Below the pieces are notes generated by a model that had not been told where the DNA came from, searched no databases, and saw nothing but the letters and a program-made list of their open reading frames with translations. DNA of 64,000 nt from Molanna angustata (lineage: Eukaryota; Arthropoda; Insecta; Trichoptera; Molannidae): contig OY754978.1 of the NCBI GenBank assembly GCA_963576475.1, positions 18,049,678 through 18,113,677 of the forward strand, written 5' to 3'. Numbering within the stretch: the first letter of the stretch is position 1; every line of letters begins with the position of its first letter. Positions 10,681-22,281 of the stretch are shown piece after piece. Both the position numbers and the translations under genes were made by a program.

Positions 10681-10735
10681 GTATTCACAGTGGTTAAAAC
10701 AAAAAATATATTTGTACCAAATTTCAATTTGCTAA

Positions 10736-11181
10736 AATATCGAAGATTTATTTATTAATTATTTATTTCATTCTAATGTCCTTTCATATTCATTTTCTTT
10801 ACGTGTTTCTACTCTCAAATCCTCCTACGTCTTTCAAACAATATATTGTAATATATCGTTCTCACAAATAATAATATGCCCCGAGATGACAGCTGACTAT
10901 AATATTAACACATTAATTGACTTCTTTCATTTTTCCGATACAAAACATCATCTCTGCAAAGTGATTTTCTGTGTTAAAAGAATTACAACATATCAACAAT
11001 TTTACCTGTAAATGATTGATTTTATATCAGAAAGAAAATAACAATTGGATTTTTATGATGGATATTACTTGAAATGTATATTTTATTTTTATAAACCTGT
11101 TTCGTTAGATGCATTTTATTTAAATAATGTTATTTTGACAAAATCTCGTTCAATGCATATAATTGAAATAATAACTACTGC
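10736..11181. other. AT-rich spacer
   Basis: No gene or repeat recognised. Confidence 0.5.
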
Positions 11182-11923
11182 CTGACAAACAAATTGACTA
11201 TTAATGCAGACAAATGTTACAAACTAACCTTTACCCGCAAACAATCACCCATAACTTTTTCCTATAACATTAATAAAGTTTCCATAACACCTTGCGACAC
11301 TGTAAGAGACCTCGGTATAATCATGGATGGGAGCCTTACATTCAGCAACCATATATGTAGATAAAATGATAGACAAGGCTTATAGAACTCTTGGATTCAT
11401 ATTCAGAACCTGCAAATCTTTCAAGAACATAAATACATTAAAATCTATATATTATACCATGGTTCGACCAATACTCGAATACGCATCCCCAATCTGGTCC
11501 CCAAGATACACAACATACAAACAACGCATTGAAAGAATACAAAGATTGTTCATTAAATACTTAAACCGTAAAGCATACCTCGAGTTCCCCAGCTACGACT
11601 GCGCGAGAACCTATTATAAAATCGACAGTCTCGAGAATAGACGCACAGTAAATGATATGATGCTTCTGTACAACATTATAAATAATAATATCGACTGCCC
11701 CTCAATACTCAATACCATTTCATTTAATATTCCTACTCGCAGAACTAGACATACACATTTATTCCACCTTCCAATTCACCGCACCAATTACGCACAAAAC
11801 ATGACTATTCATAGAATGTGCGATACATACAATAACAGATTTCAAGAGTTTGACATCTTCCACCTCAGTTCCACAACATTCAAATACTCTATACAAAAGA
11901 AGATCAATAACCGCTTATTATAG
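11182..11923 (+). pseudogene. Reverse transcriptase C-terminus, frameshifted
   Basis: The conserved post-YADD region is visible: LTFTRK, then DLGIIMDGSLTF, then IDKAYRTLGFIFR, LEYASPIWSP and a basic IERIQRLFIKYL segment. A one-base shift near 11345 splits the frame; downstream, 198 codons stay open to a stop at 11921-11923. The palm catalytic residues lie upstream and are missing. It would supply the thumb and C-terminal part of a target-primed reverse transcriptase. Confidence 0.8.
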
Positions 11924-12184
11924 GAAACCTTGATGGTATTAAATTATGTTAATTTTTCCTTTTAGTTGAATATTATGTTTTGAATCATAGCAATCTTGAA
12001 ATGTTTTCTTACCTACATACCAACCTATGATCATATTTTATGATTTTATTAACTTATTGTATTATTTTATATTAATCACAACGACAAAATGTAATAGGCC
12101 TTAATACTTGATGTTACTATTGTATTGTACTATGTCTTAAGGCTGTTTTTTGTCCAACTTTAACATAAATAAATAAATAAATAA
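11182..12184 (+). mobile_element. Non-LTR retrotransposon 3' fragment (Jockey/CR1-group)
   Basis: This is a 5'-truncated copy with the C-terminal part of ORF2, a short 3' untranslated region and an (AAAT)n-type tail at about 12163-12184. The coding part begins with the post-catalytic RT segment NADKCYKLTFTRK, continues through VRDLGIIMDGSLTFSNHI, shifts frame near 11345 and continues to 11923. Tail and content are typical of Jockey/CR1-type elements; the exact clade would need a tree. Confidence 0.8.
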
Positions 12185-12235
12185 CATGATTTAAATAGCA
12201 TTAACGCGTTATTTTTTTTTACTAATTAATAAAAT

Positions 12236-12443
12236 AACGCCGTGGCATAGTTGATAAGCCGTTTGGCTTCTGTGCGGGTGTCCTGGGTTCGATTTCCAGA
12301 GGAGAAATTTATTTAAATTTATTTCTCTCGCAAATATTTAATCTCTGGGCTGAAAACACTGGTTATTTGGAAGAAATTGCCATTTGGCAAAAAACTCGCC
12401 ACTTGCGCAGGGTACAAGGAAGTGTTCATTTATTTATTTAATT
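12236..12443 (+). mobile_element. tRNA-derived SINE, family C, copy 1
   Basis: A tRNA-like head (GTGGCATAGTTGATAAG as A-box region, GGGTTCGATTTCC as B box) is followed by a body with GAAAACACTGGTTATTTGG, AAATTGCCATTTGGC and GGTACAAGGAAGTGTTCATT, then a TTTA-rich tail. Related copies are at 28078, 52780 and 46373, with a minus-strand piece near 25424. It lies just downstream of the non-LTR tail at 12184. Confidence 0.75.
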
Positions 12444-13139
12444 ATGTCATTTAAATACATAAATAAATATATAATAATATATTTAAATTTATAACAATAA
12501 TTACTTTTTTCCTTTTAAAAAAAACAGATTACATTGGAACAATATTGAATTTTAACAAAGAAAAAAATAATAAAATAACTATATAATATATGGATTCAAG
12601 ATTTTAATAATTGATTTGCGTTAGATAATTGAAATAGTCAAACCCGACTTGGATTAATACATCATGGCAATAACTATAATATTATGTTGATGAATATTCT
12701 GAAAGATATATCATTTGGATAACTGACATGGAAAGATCGAAACAAGCACCATGTTGAGCCGAGTTAATTTGAACATTAATGCGGTGAAGAATGACAAGGA
12801 AAAACGTCATTTATATTGCGTATAATTACGGAAATGCGTCGAGGAAAAAATACACACGATTCAAGTAAGAGATAAAATGGATTCATACAAGAGATATGCA
12901 CAATTGAATAAAAGAGATAATATGATCATCTTTATTTTATATAATTTATTATACGCTGTATGTTGCCCTTTAAATAAATATATAAATAATGGATGGTTTA
13001 CGTTTAGAAGTAAGACCGTGAATATCAAGTGTCATCGTATATCCTGCCCCCCTAGACAACGTGTTATTTTTTCTTGTTTTAACTCAAGAAAATAAACAAG
13101 AAAATATAACTCAATGTATGAAAGTATCTCAGATGTATT
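12444..13139. other. AT-rich stretch, no gene seen
   Basis: Short open frames occur but nothing recognisable. Confidence 0.5.
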
Positions 13140-13640
13140 TCAATGTATTTCAGACGCAGAGTCGGTATTTTAAGTTTATTCTATAGATACTACCACGGGA
13201 ATTGCTCAGAAGAACTTACATCTTTGGTCCCTCCTCCACCCACTCGCAACAGAGTCACTCGCTTTACTCAATCACAACACCCATTCACAGTAAACCTTCA
13301 ACATATACGAACCAGTCGCTTCATGAACTCCTTTATTAATACAGCAGCCCGACTTTGGAACGATCTTCCGAATTCTGTGTTTCCACCTTCGTACAACCCG
13401 GGTCTTTTTAAAATCCGAATTAATAAACTCTTTTCTAGATTGCAAACCCCTCCCAACGCTACGTAGTGCGCTTCTTCGGAAGAGTAAAATGGACCTAAAT
13501 CCTAATAGCTGATGTCCCCTACGTGAACATGTTAAAAAAAGTATATTAATGTTTTCTTGAGCTAAGTGACACGTTGTCTAGTGGGGTTGACCACGAGAAA
13601 TAAACTATAATTTATCCACGGAAGGTTGGTCGCGTTTTGT
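13140..13640 (+). mobile_element. Jockey-like non-LTR retrotransposon 3' end
   Basis: The fragment contains the extreme C-terminus of ORF2 (stop at 13466) and about 170 bp of 3' sequence. It is 5' truncated, with no obvious A tail. Its layout resembles Jockey-group elements common in insects. Confidence 0.7.
13143..13466 (+). pseudogene. Jockey-like ORF2 C-terminal remnant
   Basis: About 107 codons carry the family pattern: RRVGILSLFYRYYHG, NCSEELTSLVPPP, a basic TR segment, then FINTAARLWNDLPNSVFPP and FKIRINKLFSRL to the stop. This tail follows the reverse transcriptase thumb in Jockey-type proteins. No catalytic residues remain. The frame opens at about 13140, so the start given is a fragment edge, not an initiator. 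Confidence 0.75.
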
Positions 13641-14078
13641 ATAGATACAACTTTTATGTTGCTTGAAGCCAATTACGTACGTATTATTGCTGTTGAACAT
13701 CGGGGATTTTTATTAAAGCGAGGTTTATTCCTACACGTAGAATATTTTTATGATTATTAGTTGTTCAGAAAACGATAATACAATTCTCATATAACTTTCC
13801 CGTAGTAAAGTATCTGTAGAATGTACCCGCATGTTCCTTTTGATGTTCCTTTTTTCATCGTGTTTCGAATGTACGCGCCCTATGATAATGAAAGAAAAAG
13901 GAATTATTTATAAATAAAATAAATAAAAATATGTTTAGGTATTACTTTTTTATATAAGCGAAAACATTTATTTAGGCATGAAACTGTATATATCATAATT
14001 GTTATTATTATTATTATGTATGCTGTATGTTTTCTTAATAAAATAAAATAAAAATAATATTTAAATAAAAATAATAAC
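13641..14078. other. AT-rich spacer
   Basis: No gene or repeat recognised apart from short AAATA runs at 13905-13930 and 14036-14068. Confidence 0.5.
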
Positions 14079-14890
14079 TAATGTTTGGCTTTTCCGGAAA
14101 CAATCGAGCATATAATATCGGGCTGTTCTTTTCTCGCGCAATCAGAATATACATTTAGACATAACCAAGTAGCAAAAATAATACACCAAAATTTAGCTAT
14201 TAAATATAAATTAATTGACGCGATAAACATAAAACCATATTATGAATATGATCCGATTTCATTTTTAGAAAATAATAATATTTCGCTTTATTACGATAAA
14301 ACAATATTAACTGACCGGTCAATTCAACATAACAGACCCGATTTATAATTAAAAAAATAACATTTATTTGCGACGTGGCTATTCCAAATTCTAGTAATAT
14401 TAAAAAAACTTTTGATGAAAAAATTAGAAAATACACCGCTTTAGGTAACGAGATTAAAAGACTTTGGCATTCTCGTAAAATAATAATATTACCGTTCATT
14501 ATTTCAGCCACTGGCATTATTCCAAAATCGTTAATCCGTAATTTAGAAGTTATAGATTTATCGAAAAACTTAATAATAAAAATGCAAAAAACGGTAATAA
14601 TGAATACATGTAGAATCGTTAAAGATTTTTTAAACGTTAATATTGGGGAATCAGTAGGGTTGTTAGGTAGTAGGTATAGAGACCTCCTCAGAGCCTAATC
14701 CTTTGATATGTTAAGTATCTGGATGGGTGAACTATTCCCAATTGAAAGCTTGATGATGCGTTTGTTGCATTTTATTTTGCTCTTTTAAATAATTTACAAT
14801 TTACGCATTGATCTGCTAATTCTTTTGAGGAAGAATATAATGGTAATAATAATAATTGAGTGTTACTATTTGTAGTGCTTAATTGTTATT
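14079..14890 (+). mobile_element. R4/Dong-like non-LTR retrotransposon 3' fragment, copy 1
   Basis: This is nearly identical to 33009-33842. Both copies begin at the same internal point (ATGTTTGGCTTTTCC) with unrelated 5' flanks, and end near AGTGCTTAATTGTTA. The coding part is the C-terminal zinc/endonuclease region, followed by about 190 bp of 3' untranslated sequence. Confidence 0.75.
14085..14698 (+). pseudogene. Restriction-like endonuclease domain remnant (copy 1)
   Basis: The frame starts with PETIEHIISGCSFL, the His/Cys half of a zinc-ribbon that precedes the restriction-like endonuclease of R2/R4/NeSL-type elements. RHNQVAK and NRPDL (PD of the nuclease) follow. A 13-bp deletion relative to copy 2 at about 14346 breaks the frame; the second frame resumes with VAIPNSSN, a KY.ALGNEIKRLW segment and IISATGIIPKSL, ending at 14698. 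The domain would nick the target for reverse transcription. The N-terminal RT is missing. Confidence 0.7.
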
Positions 14891-14899
14891 AATATCATT

Positions 14900-15692
14900 T
14901 TAATTTTAATATATTTTTTTTAGTCAATATATTTTTCGTGTAAATCCCTCCCTATGTACAAATTTACCATTGCTTTGTATACAAAAGTACTTTTCTGTGT
15001 GTCATTTTTTACATAGTGAACTTATCATTTTTTCTCTACACGACAAATATAACAGCCGAAAGATGTGATCTTGTATTGTTTTGCTATAAGGCACCAGTTT
15101 CGAACAGTGCTTCCACTCTTTTCGATTATTATCGTTTTCGGTGGATCCGTAAGAGTCAAAATCGAATATACAAGTGGCAAAATTAAATCTCACTCAATTC
15201 AGCAATGTGGTTCACCGCCCATTCTAAATTTTGCCCTTTTAGGTGAGATGAGACTGGTGTGAGGCTAAACACGCATGTGCCGTGCTTTACTTTTGAAAGT
15301 TTTTGCACACCCGCACACCTGTCACTGGTTACCATGTATTGTGGGATGTTAATTGAGTACAACATTTTCTCAACCGCATCATGTAGTGCATAAATATAGG
15401 TTTCATTATGATGTGGTATGAAATTTTTTATCCTGTATGAAGCTCAAACTATGTAAGTTTGATCAATTTTATATTGATATCATAATGTGTGATGTGAATT
15501 CAATAACTTAGAGCTGATTTGTTTACAATAGACATAGACATTCATTCATTACTTTTAATATGTCAAAATATTAAAAATAGCTGTAGGAACGATTAGGATA
15601 AATAATTATAATTTATTAGAAATATTTATAACAACAATAATAATGTGATTTATAAACAAATAAAAAAATGACGACATCCTTATCAGTTAATT
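14900..15692. other. AT-rich spacer
   Basis: A slightly GC-richer patch at 15050-15330 has open frames on both strands (15065-15262 plus, 15183-15365 minus), but no domain is recognised in either. Confidence 0.45.
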
Positions 15693-15707
15693 AATTCATA
15701 AAAAATA

Positions 15708-16326
15708 ATAAAATAGGACAAATATGATTTTGAGGCAGTAGATGAATTCACCTACTTGGGTTGGGCCATAACAAAAGAAAACGAGGACCACGTAGAAATT
15801 AAGAGAAGAATTACAACAGGGAACAAAACATTCTTCTCCTTACTCTCGGTGCTTAAGTCAAGAAACGTCCACAGAAAAACAAAAATCACCCTGTACAAAA
15901 CAATAATAAGAACAGTGGTAGTATATGGATGCGAAGCATGGACACTGACTGCTAAATCCGCAGAAATGCTAGATGCCTTCGAGAGAAGGGTCCTACGTAG
16001 GATCTTGGGCCCCATGAATGACGGCGAAGCCTGGAGAATCCGATACAACGACGAGCTGTATAATATATACAAAGCTCTCAGGCTATCTATTCATGTCAGG
16101 CTGAGCAGACTGAGATGGGCTGGACATGTACAGAGAATGCCGTCCTCGCGGGTACCTAAAAGGATTTTGGAAGGACACCCAGGAGGAAGGAGAAAGGTGG
16201 GCAGGCCAAGGCTACGATGGGAGGATGAAGTTGGGAAGGACGCATTGCAGTTGCTGCAAATACAAAATTGGAGGAATGCGGCGGATGATAGGAGGAGTTG
16301 GAGGCGAGCCATCGAAGAAGAAGAAG
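15708..16326 (+). mobile_element. RTE-like retrotransposon insertion, 5' truncated, with 15-bp target duplication
   Basis: The fragment is bounded by the direct repeat AATTCATAAAAAATA at 15693-15707 and 16327-16341, a clear target-site duplication. It contains the C-terminal part of an RTE-type reverse transcriptase and ends in a (GAA)n tail at about 16314-16326, a usual 3' microsatellite for RTE elements. Confidence 0.85.
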
Positions 16327-16361
16327 AATTCATAAAAAATACTCCTAGTTTTATGCAATAA
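15729..16361 (+). pseudogene. RTE-type reverse transcriptase C-terminus
   Basis: The open frame reads through the whole fragment: FEAVDEFTYLGWAI (post-palm segment), then RTVVVYGCEAWTL, FERRVLRRILGP, LRWAGHVQRMP, GRPRLRWEDEV and a C-terminal DRRSWRRAIEEEEE run encoded by the (GAA)n tail. It then runs into the target duplication and flank before a stop at 16361, so the element carries no stop of its own here. Catalytic YADD lies upstream and is absent. Confidence 0.8.
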
Positions 16362-16548
16362 GTATAACATTCTACTTTTATAATTATTAAGACAACTTCA
16401 TTTGTGTGCCATATTAACAAGAACAACAAAATAAGTAGACTTTTAAAAGTTTGCGTCACACAGATAAATTCGTCGATACCTCGACTGCGAAAAGACCACA
16501 TGCGATGTTTAAAAAATACATACCTACTTCAGTGAATTTACAACACAT

Positions 16549-16860
16549 ACATACATACATACATACCATCACGCCATGTCCCTTACGGGGTAAGCAGAGA
16601 GAATTGAGCGCCATACTTCTCTATTTTTGCACACATTTCTGGCTTCCTTTACATCCATGCATCGTCTCATACATGCTCGTCGATTGTTCAAACTTTTTAT
16701 GTTTCCTTCTTTCAAAATATCATTCACATGGTCATGCCATCCCTTTCTGGGGCGACCTCTGCTATTCACTCCATCTCTTGCACCCATGTATATTTTTTTG
16801 GTCAGTCGTTCATCGTTCATTCTTTCTATATGTCCAAACCACCTTAACACACATAATTGA
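16549..16860 (-). mobile_element. RTE-like 3' fragment with 14-bp target duplication
   Basis: The direct repeat AATTTACAACACAT flanks the fragment at 16535-16548 and 16861-16874. On the minus strand it encodes VLRWFGHIERMNDERL, GRPRKGWHDHVNDIL and a C-terminal VWRSILSAYPVR, and ends in a short (GTAT)n tail at 16549-16566. The family is related to, but distinct from, the RTE copy at 15708. Similar minus-strand pieces are at 48973 and 52372. Confidence 0.8.
16569..16860 (-). pseudogene. RTE-type reverse transcriptase C-terminal remnant
   Basis: About 97 codons carry the typical tail of RTE proteins: R-W-F-G-H-I-E-R-M, then SRGRPRKGWHDHVND and a tryptophan-containing end before the stop. It is 5' truncated; the catalytic part is missing. 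Confidence 0.75.
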
Positions 16861-16874
16861 AATTTACAACACAT

Positions 16875-18250
16875 TTACAACACACATAATTGAAAATGGA
16901 CATAGATTTGACAATAGCGCAGGCATAAAATATAACATTCTAATAAGCCAGGGTTAGTACTTAACAATCTTAAAAAATTAAAAATAAGAAAAGCAATAAA
17001 CCAAAAAGGAAATATAATATTTATATAAGAATACAAATATCGCAGATAGGTAGACTTATTTTAAAGTCTTTCAAATACCATTAAAACATATTCATAATTA
17101 TAATATACTTTCACCACCTCCAGTAACTCTCCGCCATCCCTACCCTGTACAGTCCATAATTTTAATTTTCACACAGTTCATCGTCTCTAAGCTTTTTTCC
17201 TTATATTCGTTCCTTTTTAATATCTATCTAGATTAGGCTAAGGTAAGTAGGTAATTACTTTAACTAACATTATCTGTAAATAGTTGAGGTAGATAATTTA
17301 CCATATATGAAATTTCTTGTTTCAATTAGTTCGCAATCTGCGACAGAGCAGTCATACAAGTTATTAGATTCTCTGTGCGAAAATGAACAAAACTACATGG
17401 CGAGAGATAATCAATTTTGTGTCGAAATGAAGCCAAAGTGGTGACCCCGGGTCGTAACACTGTGACTCACGAGTCATAGCATGGTGACCCTGAGTCGGTT
17501 ACAGCAGAGCATTATCCGAAAATTGCTGTAGCACACCTTGTAGGTAGGTAGGTACGTACTTTGGAGGTACTTTCGTTAAATTTTATGCTCTTACGCGAGG
17601 GTCATGTTTGTTTAATGAGGAAAAAGCACAAGTTAAACTGAAATGCTGGTTCAGCAACCGCTAAAGACCACGTCTCACGATAAAAACGATTAAAAATTTA
17701 ACATTATTAAATTGCATTTTGAAGGTATGCTAATCGATTAAAAATTTTACCATTTAAAGAGACGTATTAAATATAAAATGTCAAATTAAGTTTCGCATAT
17801 CTTGTTTCTTCTTCTCGGTCACCTAACATGTACGTAATGGATTTCCATTCCCGTAACACAAAAACTTTTAAATTATTGAATTTGTATCGTTGTTTTGATG
17901 AGACGGAGAAATGATTGACATTCTTTCCGATGTATTTGAATTTCATTATTTATTCTTTTTTTATTTTATTTCAATTTATTATTACTATTTAAATTTATAT
18001 CAGAGTACAATTAATTACATATACAAAACAATTCAAGGACTAAAAAACTGTTTACAGATTATTACTAAATAGTGAAGTGCGCTTTAAGCAATTATAAACA
18101 AATTTGTTTATATCTATTTTTTACTTTTTTTACGTTCTAAGGTAGAAACAAATACTCACGAAACATTCACGAAGGCAAAATAAGTGTATATATTATAATA
18201 CCTACACTTACATATTTTGTCTTTGTGAATGTTTTTTTTTTAAGTAAAAA
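16875..18250. other. AT-rich spacer
   Basis: No gene seen. A short imperfect tandem of TGACCCCGGGTCGTAACA-like units (GTGACC...GAGTC) lies at 17438-17505. TACATGTACG and TAGGTAGGTAGGTACG runs are typical low-complexity sequence. Confidence 0.5.
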
Positions 18251-18341
18251 TGAGTAGGTATGTACTTGTTAAACAAGTATATATACATCTTCTACATTCC
18301 CTAAATAAAGCATAAATGCTTGTGCTATAGGTGAACGAAAT
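18251..18341 (-). mobile_element. SINE family B, tail fragment
   Basis: The complement contains GTTCACCTATAGCACAAGCATTTATG, the AGGGAATGTAGAAGATG-like segment and CTTGTTTAACAAG, matching the tail of the SINE at 6518. The tRNA-like head is missing. Confidence 0.65.
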
Positions 18342-19660
18342 ATTGTTTCGGAATATCGTTTGTTTGATGATTTTGCATTACATGAAACGATATTATCAAA
18401 ATATGACTTCAAATAAAAATTTAGTTACCAACAATATTATAATTTCCTCTCGACAAATATACTTGATATTATTTTAATAATAAAATCTTTTTTTTTAATC
18501 TCGACAAATATACTTGATATAATATTTGTAGTTAACTCGAGTAGTTATACCTAAGTCATAAGGAATAATGTCGAATACACAACTTTTTGTGTGTTCATTA
18601 AGATATTCCAACAACACAAATATATTTACAGCATGAGTTAGTCATAATACCATAAGGACCAAGAGCCAGCGACAGGCAAATTTACGTCTTAGTGTAAAGA
18701 CTGTTTTTTTTCTGTAAATGGATACCACGATTGTATAATACACTAAAAAAAATATGACAACCGAACTGGCTACCTGCGTTTTTTGTCAAAACTTTGTTTT
18801 CAGTAATATTTTTTTTAATTAGACAATTCACCTTGAATATAGTGCTTTGTGTGAGTTGATCTATTTATGACTGTACTGTTTGGCTGAGGGCACAATATAT
18901 TTAGTAGCACAAAACGAAATGTTTTGTAGTCACTATAGTTCGGTTAATATTTACATGATTTTTTTTTCGGTGTATGAACCCTGGGGTGCTATTTAACACT
19001 CTTAATTAATTAAAATGGGCTAAAATCATTAAATAATTGCATAAAAAGTAATATAATAAGTATTAAGATATATCTGCCCAAAAACACACTATATGAAATC
19101 AAGAATGAAATCATGATGTCAAGAAAACATAAATAGTGCAAATACTTTCCAACACAAAAAGTGAAATCGCTTGACGTGGTAAGGAATTATTCGCCCATAT
19201 AATCGTAATATGTAAGATATCGTGCGAATCGCAGGCGTCTTTGCAAATTGAAGAGTTTGATATTTTTTTTTCATAAGTCTCATAATCAGAACACGATGAG
19301 GTTAATTTTGCAAAGGATTCATATTGCTGAAGTGCAAATTAAAGAGTTTAATGATTTTCTTATTGATTCTATTATTAGATCTTGACCAAATTAAATTGGG
19401 ACCAATCAGAAGATACCTCCTTTCTGGTGATAAAAGAAAAATCGAACAACGTGGTAAAAAGGTATCGCTGAATACATTTTAAAAATCACGTCGAATTTAT
19501 AACCTCTTCCGCTTTTATAAGTCGCTTAAAAATATTAAAAAAACACTTATTCCAATTTTTAATAATTTTATTTCATCAAGTAGATAGGTACCTACTTATG
19601 ATTGATAAACTGAATTCGATTGATATATTTCAGTCTTCTTTATAATTCTTCAGATTATAA
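18342..19660. other. AT-rich spacer
   Basis: No coding or structured repeat recognised. A short direct repeat CTCGACAAATATACTTGATAT occurs at about 18448 and 18500. Confidence 0.45.
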
Positions 19661-20883
19661 TCCAACTGTCGATTCGTTCATGAGAATTCAATTCTCAGAA
19701 TGAATGAATCAGAAGCCAAGATGCGTGTACGAAGGAACATTTTGTATGGTGTAGTGGACTTTTTACATGCTAATAACACCAGCTTAGAGGCTTCGCAGCA
19801 TATATATTCCGAACATGGTTTTACTCAAAATTCGGAGTCGAACATTTAATGTGAGTTTTGTGTGTCTGTCCCCCCCCCCTTATAACTTTTGATCTGCTGG
19901 ATTCACAAAACCTTAAATTTCAGAATATATAGATTTTAGTACACAAAACTTTTATACTCAGTATTTATAATTTTTGTTCCAGTCAGGGGTTATCAACATT
20001 TTAATTTTTATAGCATTTGTCCACATATCTCAAAAACTATAAAGCCAGAACGCTGAAATTTTGAACAAATATAGTTAAATATAGTACCTATCTTGAAATG
20101 GATTTCGAAAAAAAGTTCCAGGGTTTCTCAAACTGTTTTTATTATGAAGCAAAAAAATGGTATGACAATTTTTTGTCTTTAACTGCCTTTATTTCCATTT
20201 CTTTTGAAAATATCGTAAAATGCCGAAACATGTAAACTAGAGAATTAAATTTTCTATAAAAAATGTCCACATTATAGTGATATACCTCAAACTTTTTTTA
20301 AAAATTGAATTAAGTGACGACATTGCTTCATACAATTTGTTTGGCAGTGCCTATACACAATAATGTATGTAAGAAGACTTAATAGTTTGATACTTAATTT
20401 CAAAACATACAAACATGCCATCATGCTGTTTTCATATTAGGTATAAATGAAAACACTAATTAGTTTTAGTTTCACTATTTAATTTTAACACTGGCACTGA
20501 CCGGTATCGATCTGAAGATCATCGTCAGAGTGCATCGTCACTCTGACGATGATCTTCAGATCGATACCGGTCAGTGCCAGTGTTAAAATTAAATAGTGAA
20601 ACTAAAACTAATTAGTGTTTTCATTTATACCTAGTATAATGGAGTTTCACCACGAATTATCCGTCGACAAAATTAACAAGTGTTTTCATATTCTTGGTAG
20701 AAAAAAGGAATGACCTCCATACTGTCCTATCTTGACATACATACCTATATGTGTTGTATAGAAAACAAAATATCCTAAAAAAATCAATAATTTGGATTTA
20801 TGGGTTTATAGTTTGTTACTTATTCTTCAACTATACATACTATCGCTATCGACAGTTGGATCTCATGTGTTACATGCAACTGG
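19661..20883 (+). mobile_element. Helitron-like non-autonomous element, copy 2 (host of a nested insertion)
   Basis: The 5' end is A|TCCAACTGTCGATTCG at 19661 and the 3' end is CTGG|T at 20880-20883, again TC...CTRR between A and T. The inverted ATCGACAGTTGGAT lies near the 3' end (20848-20861), followed by a small ATGTGTTACAT hairpin. The body aligns with copy 1. It is interrupted by the 242-bp snap-back insertion at 20439-20680. No protein is encoded. Confidence 0.7.
20439..20680. mobile_element. Snap-back Penelope-like mini-element with 12-bp target duplication
   Basis: The insertion is bounded by TGTTTTCATATT at 20427-20438 and 20681-20692, and copy 3 of the host Helitron-like element lacks it. 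It consists of a perfect inverted repeat (20438-20532 with 20539-20633, 95 bp each, 6-nt loop) plus a 47-nt extension on the right. Each arm contains CTGACGATGATCTTCAGATC followed by GATACCGGT, resembling the CTGANGA...AAACCGGT tail motif of Penelope copy A. A matching element is at 50724. Confidence 0.75.
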
Positions 20884-21597
20884 TTTGACGTGAATTTTTA
20901 AGGTAACCTCTACATAATTATTTAATATAGGTACCCTTTTGAATGAAATGTTTACTGTTGATGAATATTGAACAATATAATATCGTAGATACATTTGTAA
21001 TAATTTTATGGTAATATTTTGATGAGTACATTTCTAAGATCGAGTTTATGTTTATGACATATCACAAATTGAAAAGTTGAATGTATGTGCTATTAAGTTT
21101 TGTCTTAAATATAAATAATAATTCTATACATCCTCGAATCAATTGATTAACGATTCTTTGAAAATTGGAAAGGGTTGTTTGTAAAATTTAATGTAGGTGT
21201 ATAGTGTAATAAAGAATTTGGATTAGGTATGGTGTAAATATTATAGAATTTTTCACTGGGCAAATTGTGAAGGAAAAATATTTTTTTGCAAAGATTTGTC
21301 ATTTCCCCGAGAAACAATTTGAAAATAAAATTAAAATTGCTACGAATAAACTGTATGCTTTTTTTTTTGTTTATTTATTTTTAGAAAAGTTATAACATAA
21401 TAATTGGGATCTCGCTTATCTAAAGGTTATCAGTGAGTTTCACATACAAATATGTCAAGTATATGTTATATTCCTTAAGCTACAGTATTAAAATTATAAG
21501 ATGTTTATCATACTTTATCATAAAATAAACACATATACACACAAACACACATACATACTCATATAGAGGTGTGAATGCTATTGGGATCGTTATTTAA
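20884..21597. other. AT-rich spacer
   Basis: No gene or clear repeat; CA-rich microsatellite near 21533-21560. Confidence 0.5.
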
Positions 21598-22187
21598 GGG
21601 GGGGACTGCTGCCAACGTACCTATTTTTCAATTTGATAAACCATCATTATTTCTTATCAAATCGTTTTGAACAAAATAATTTAGATAGTTTGGATATCAA
21701 TAAACAAAAATATACCTTAACTTTTTGATAATGTTCTGTATAAATTATTGTAGAAAAATAATGGCATACCCCGATTTTCAACGTTTATCATATATTTTTA
21801 ATAAACTATAAGGCGTAGAGTAATATATATTTTTTTAAATTAAAGAAGACAAAAATATCTAGAAAAATATGATGTGACGTTGCATTAATGCTTCAGGTTT
21901 TGTAAATAAACCTAAAAAACATTTATTTTCCATTCAAGGCCATTGCGTAATAAAAGTTTTTTTGGATTATTTACTTAACCTGATGCGTTAATGCAACGTC
22001 ATATCATATTTTTCCAGGTATTCTGTTCTTCTTTAATTTATAAAAAAAATATTGCTCTATACCTTATATTTTTTTAGAAATTTAAGATAAATGTTTAAAA
22101 TCGGGGTATGCTTATTATTTTCCTACAAGAATATATACAGAACATAATCAAAAAGTTAAGGTATATTTCTCTTTATTAATATCCAAA
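21598..22187. mobile_element. TTAA fold-back element, second copy, right end missing
   Basis: It starts right after TTAA (21594-21597) with the same GGGGGGGACTGCTGCC end as the element at 8980 and stays closely similar for about 590 bp. It stops at about 22187, where copy 1 continues to its right inverted repeat. The right terminus and second TTAA are therefore deleted. Confidence 0.7.
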
Positions 22188-22281
22188 GTCTGTACCTGAA
22201 AGCAAATATTTCTTTCCGTTATTTAATATACCGAATCAAATTATCAGAAGTGCAATTTGCTTTTTGACACTGCCGATCTAG

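Larger units (their letters stand above)
10190..10735 (+). mobile_element. Penelope-like retroelement, 3' fragment (copy A)
   Basis: The fragment holds the C-terminal GIY-YIG nuclease region followed by a 3' tail. The translated core is VYVYRLNCGDC then FYIGKTARKFDIRIKEH and NNNFSEFANHL, which matches the Penelope layout of a Cys motif directly before YIG and a downstream R..EH. A stop follows at about 10357, with further frame breaks, so it is dead. The tail at 10633-10680 has CTGAGGA, a GGAGC/GCTCC hairpin and AAAACCGGTTA, which resembles a hammerhead ribozyme core reported in Penelope elements. Confidence 0.7.
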
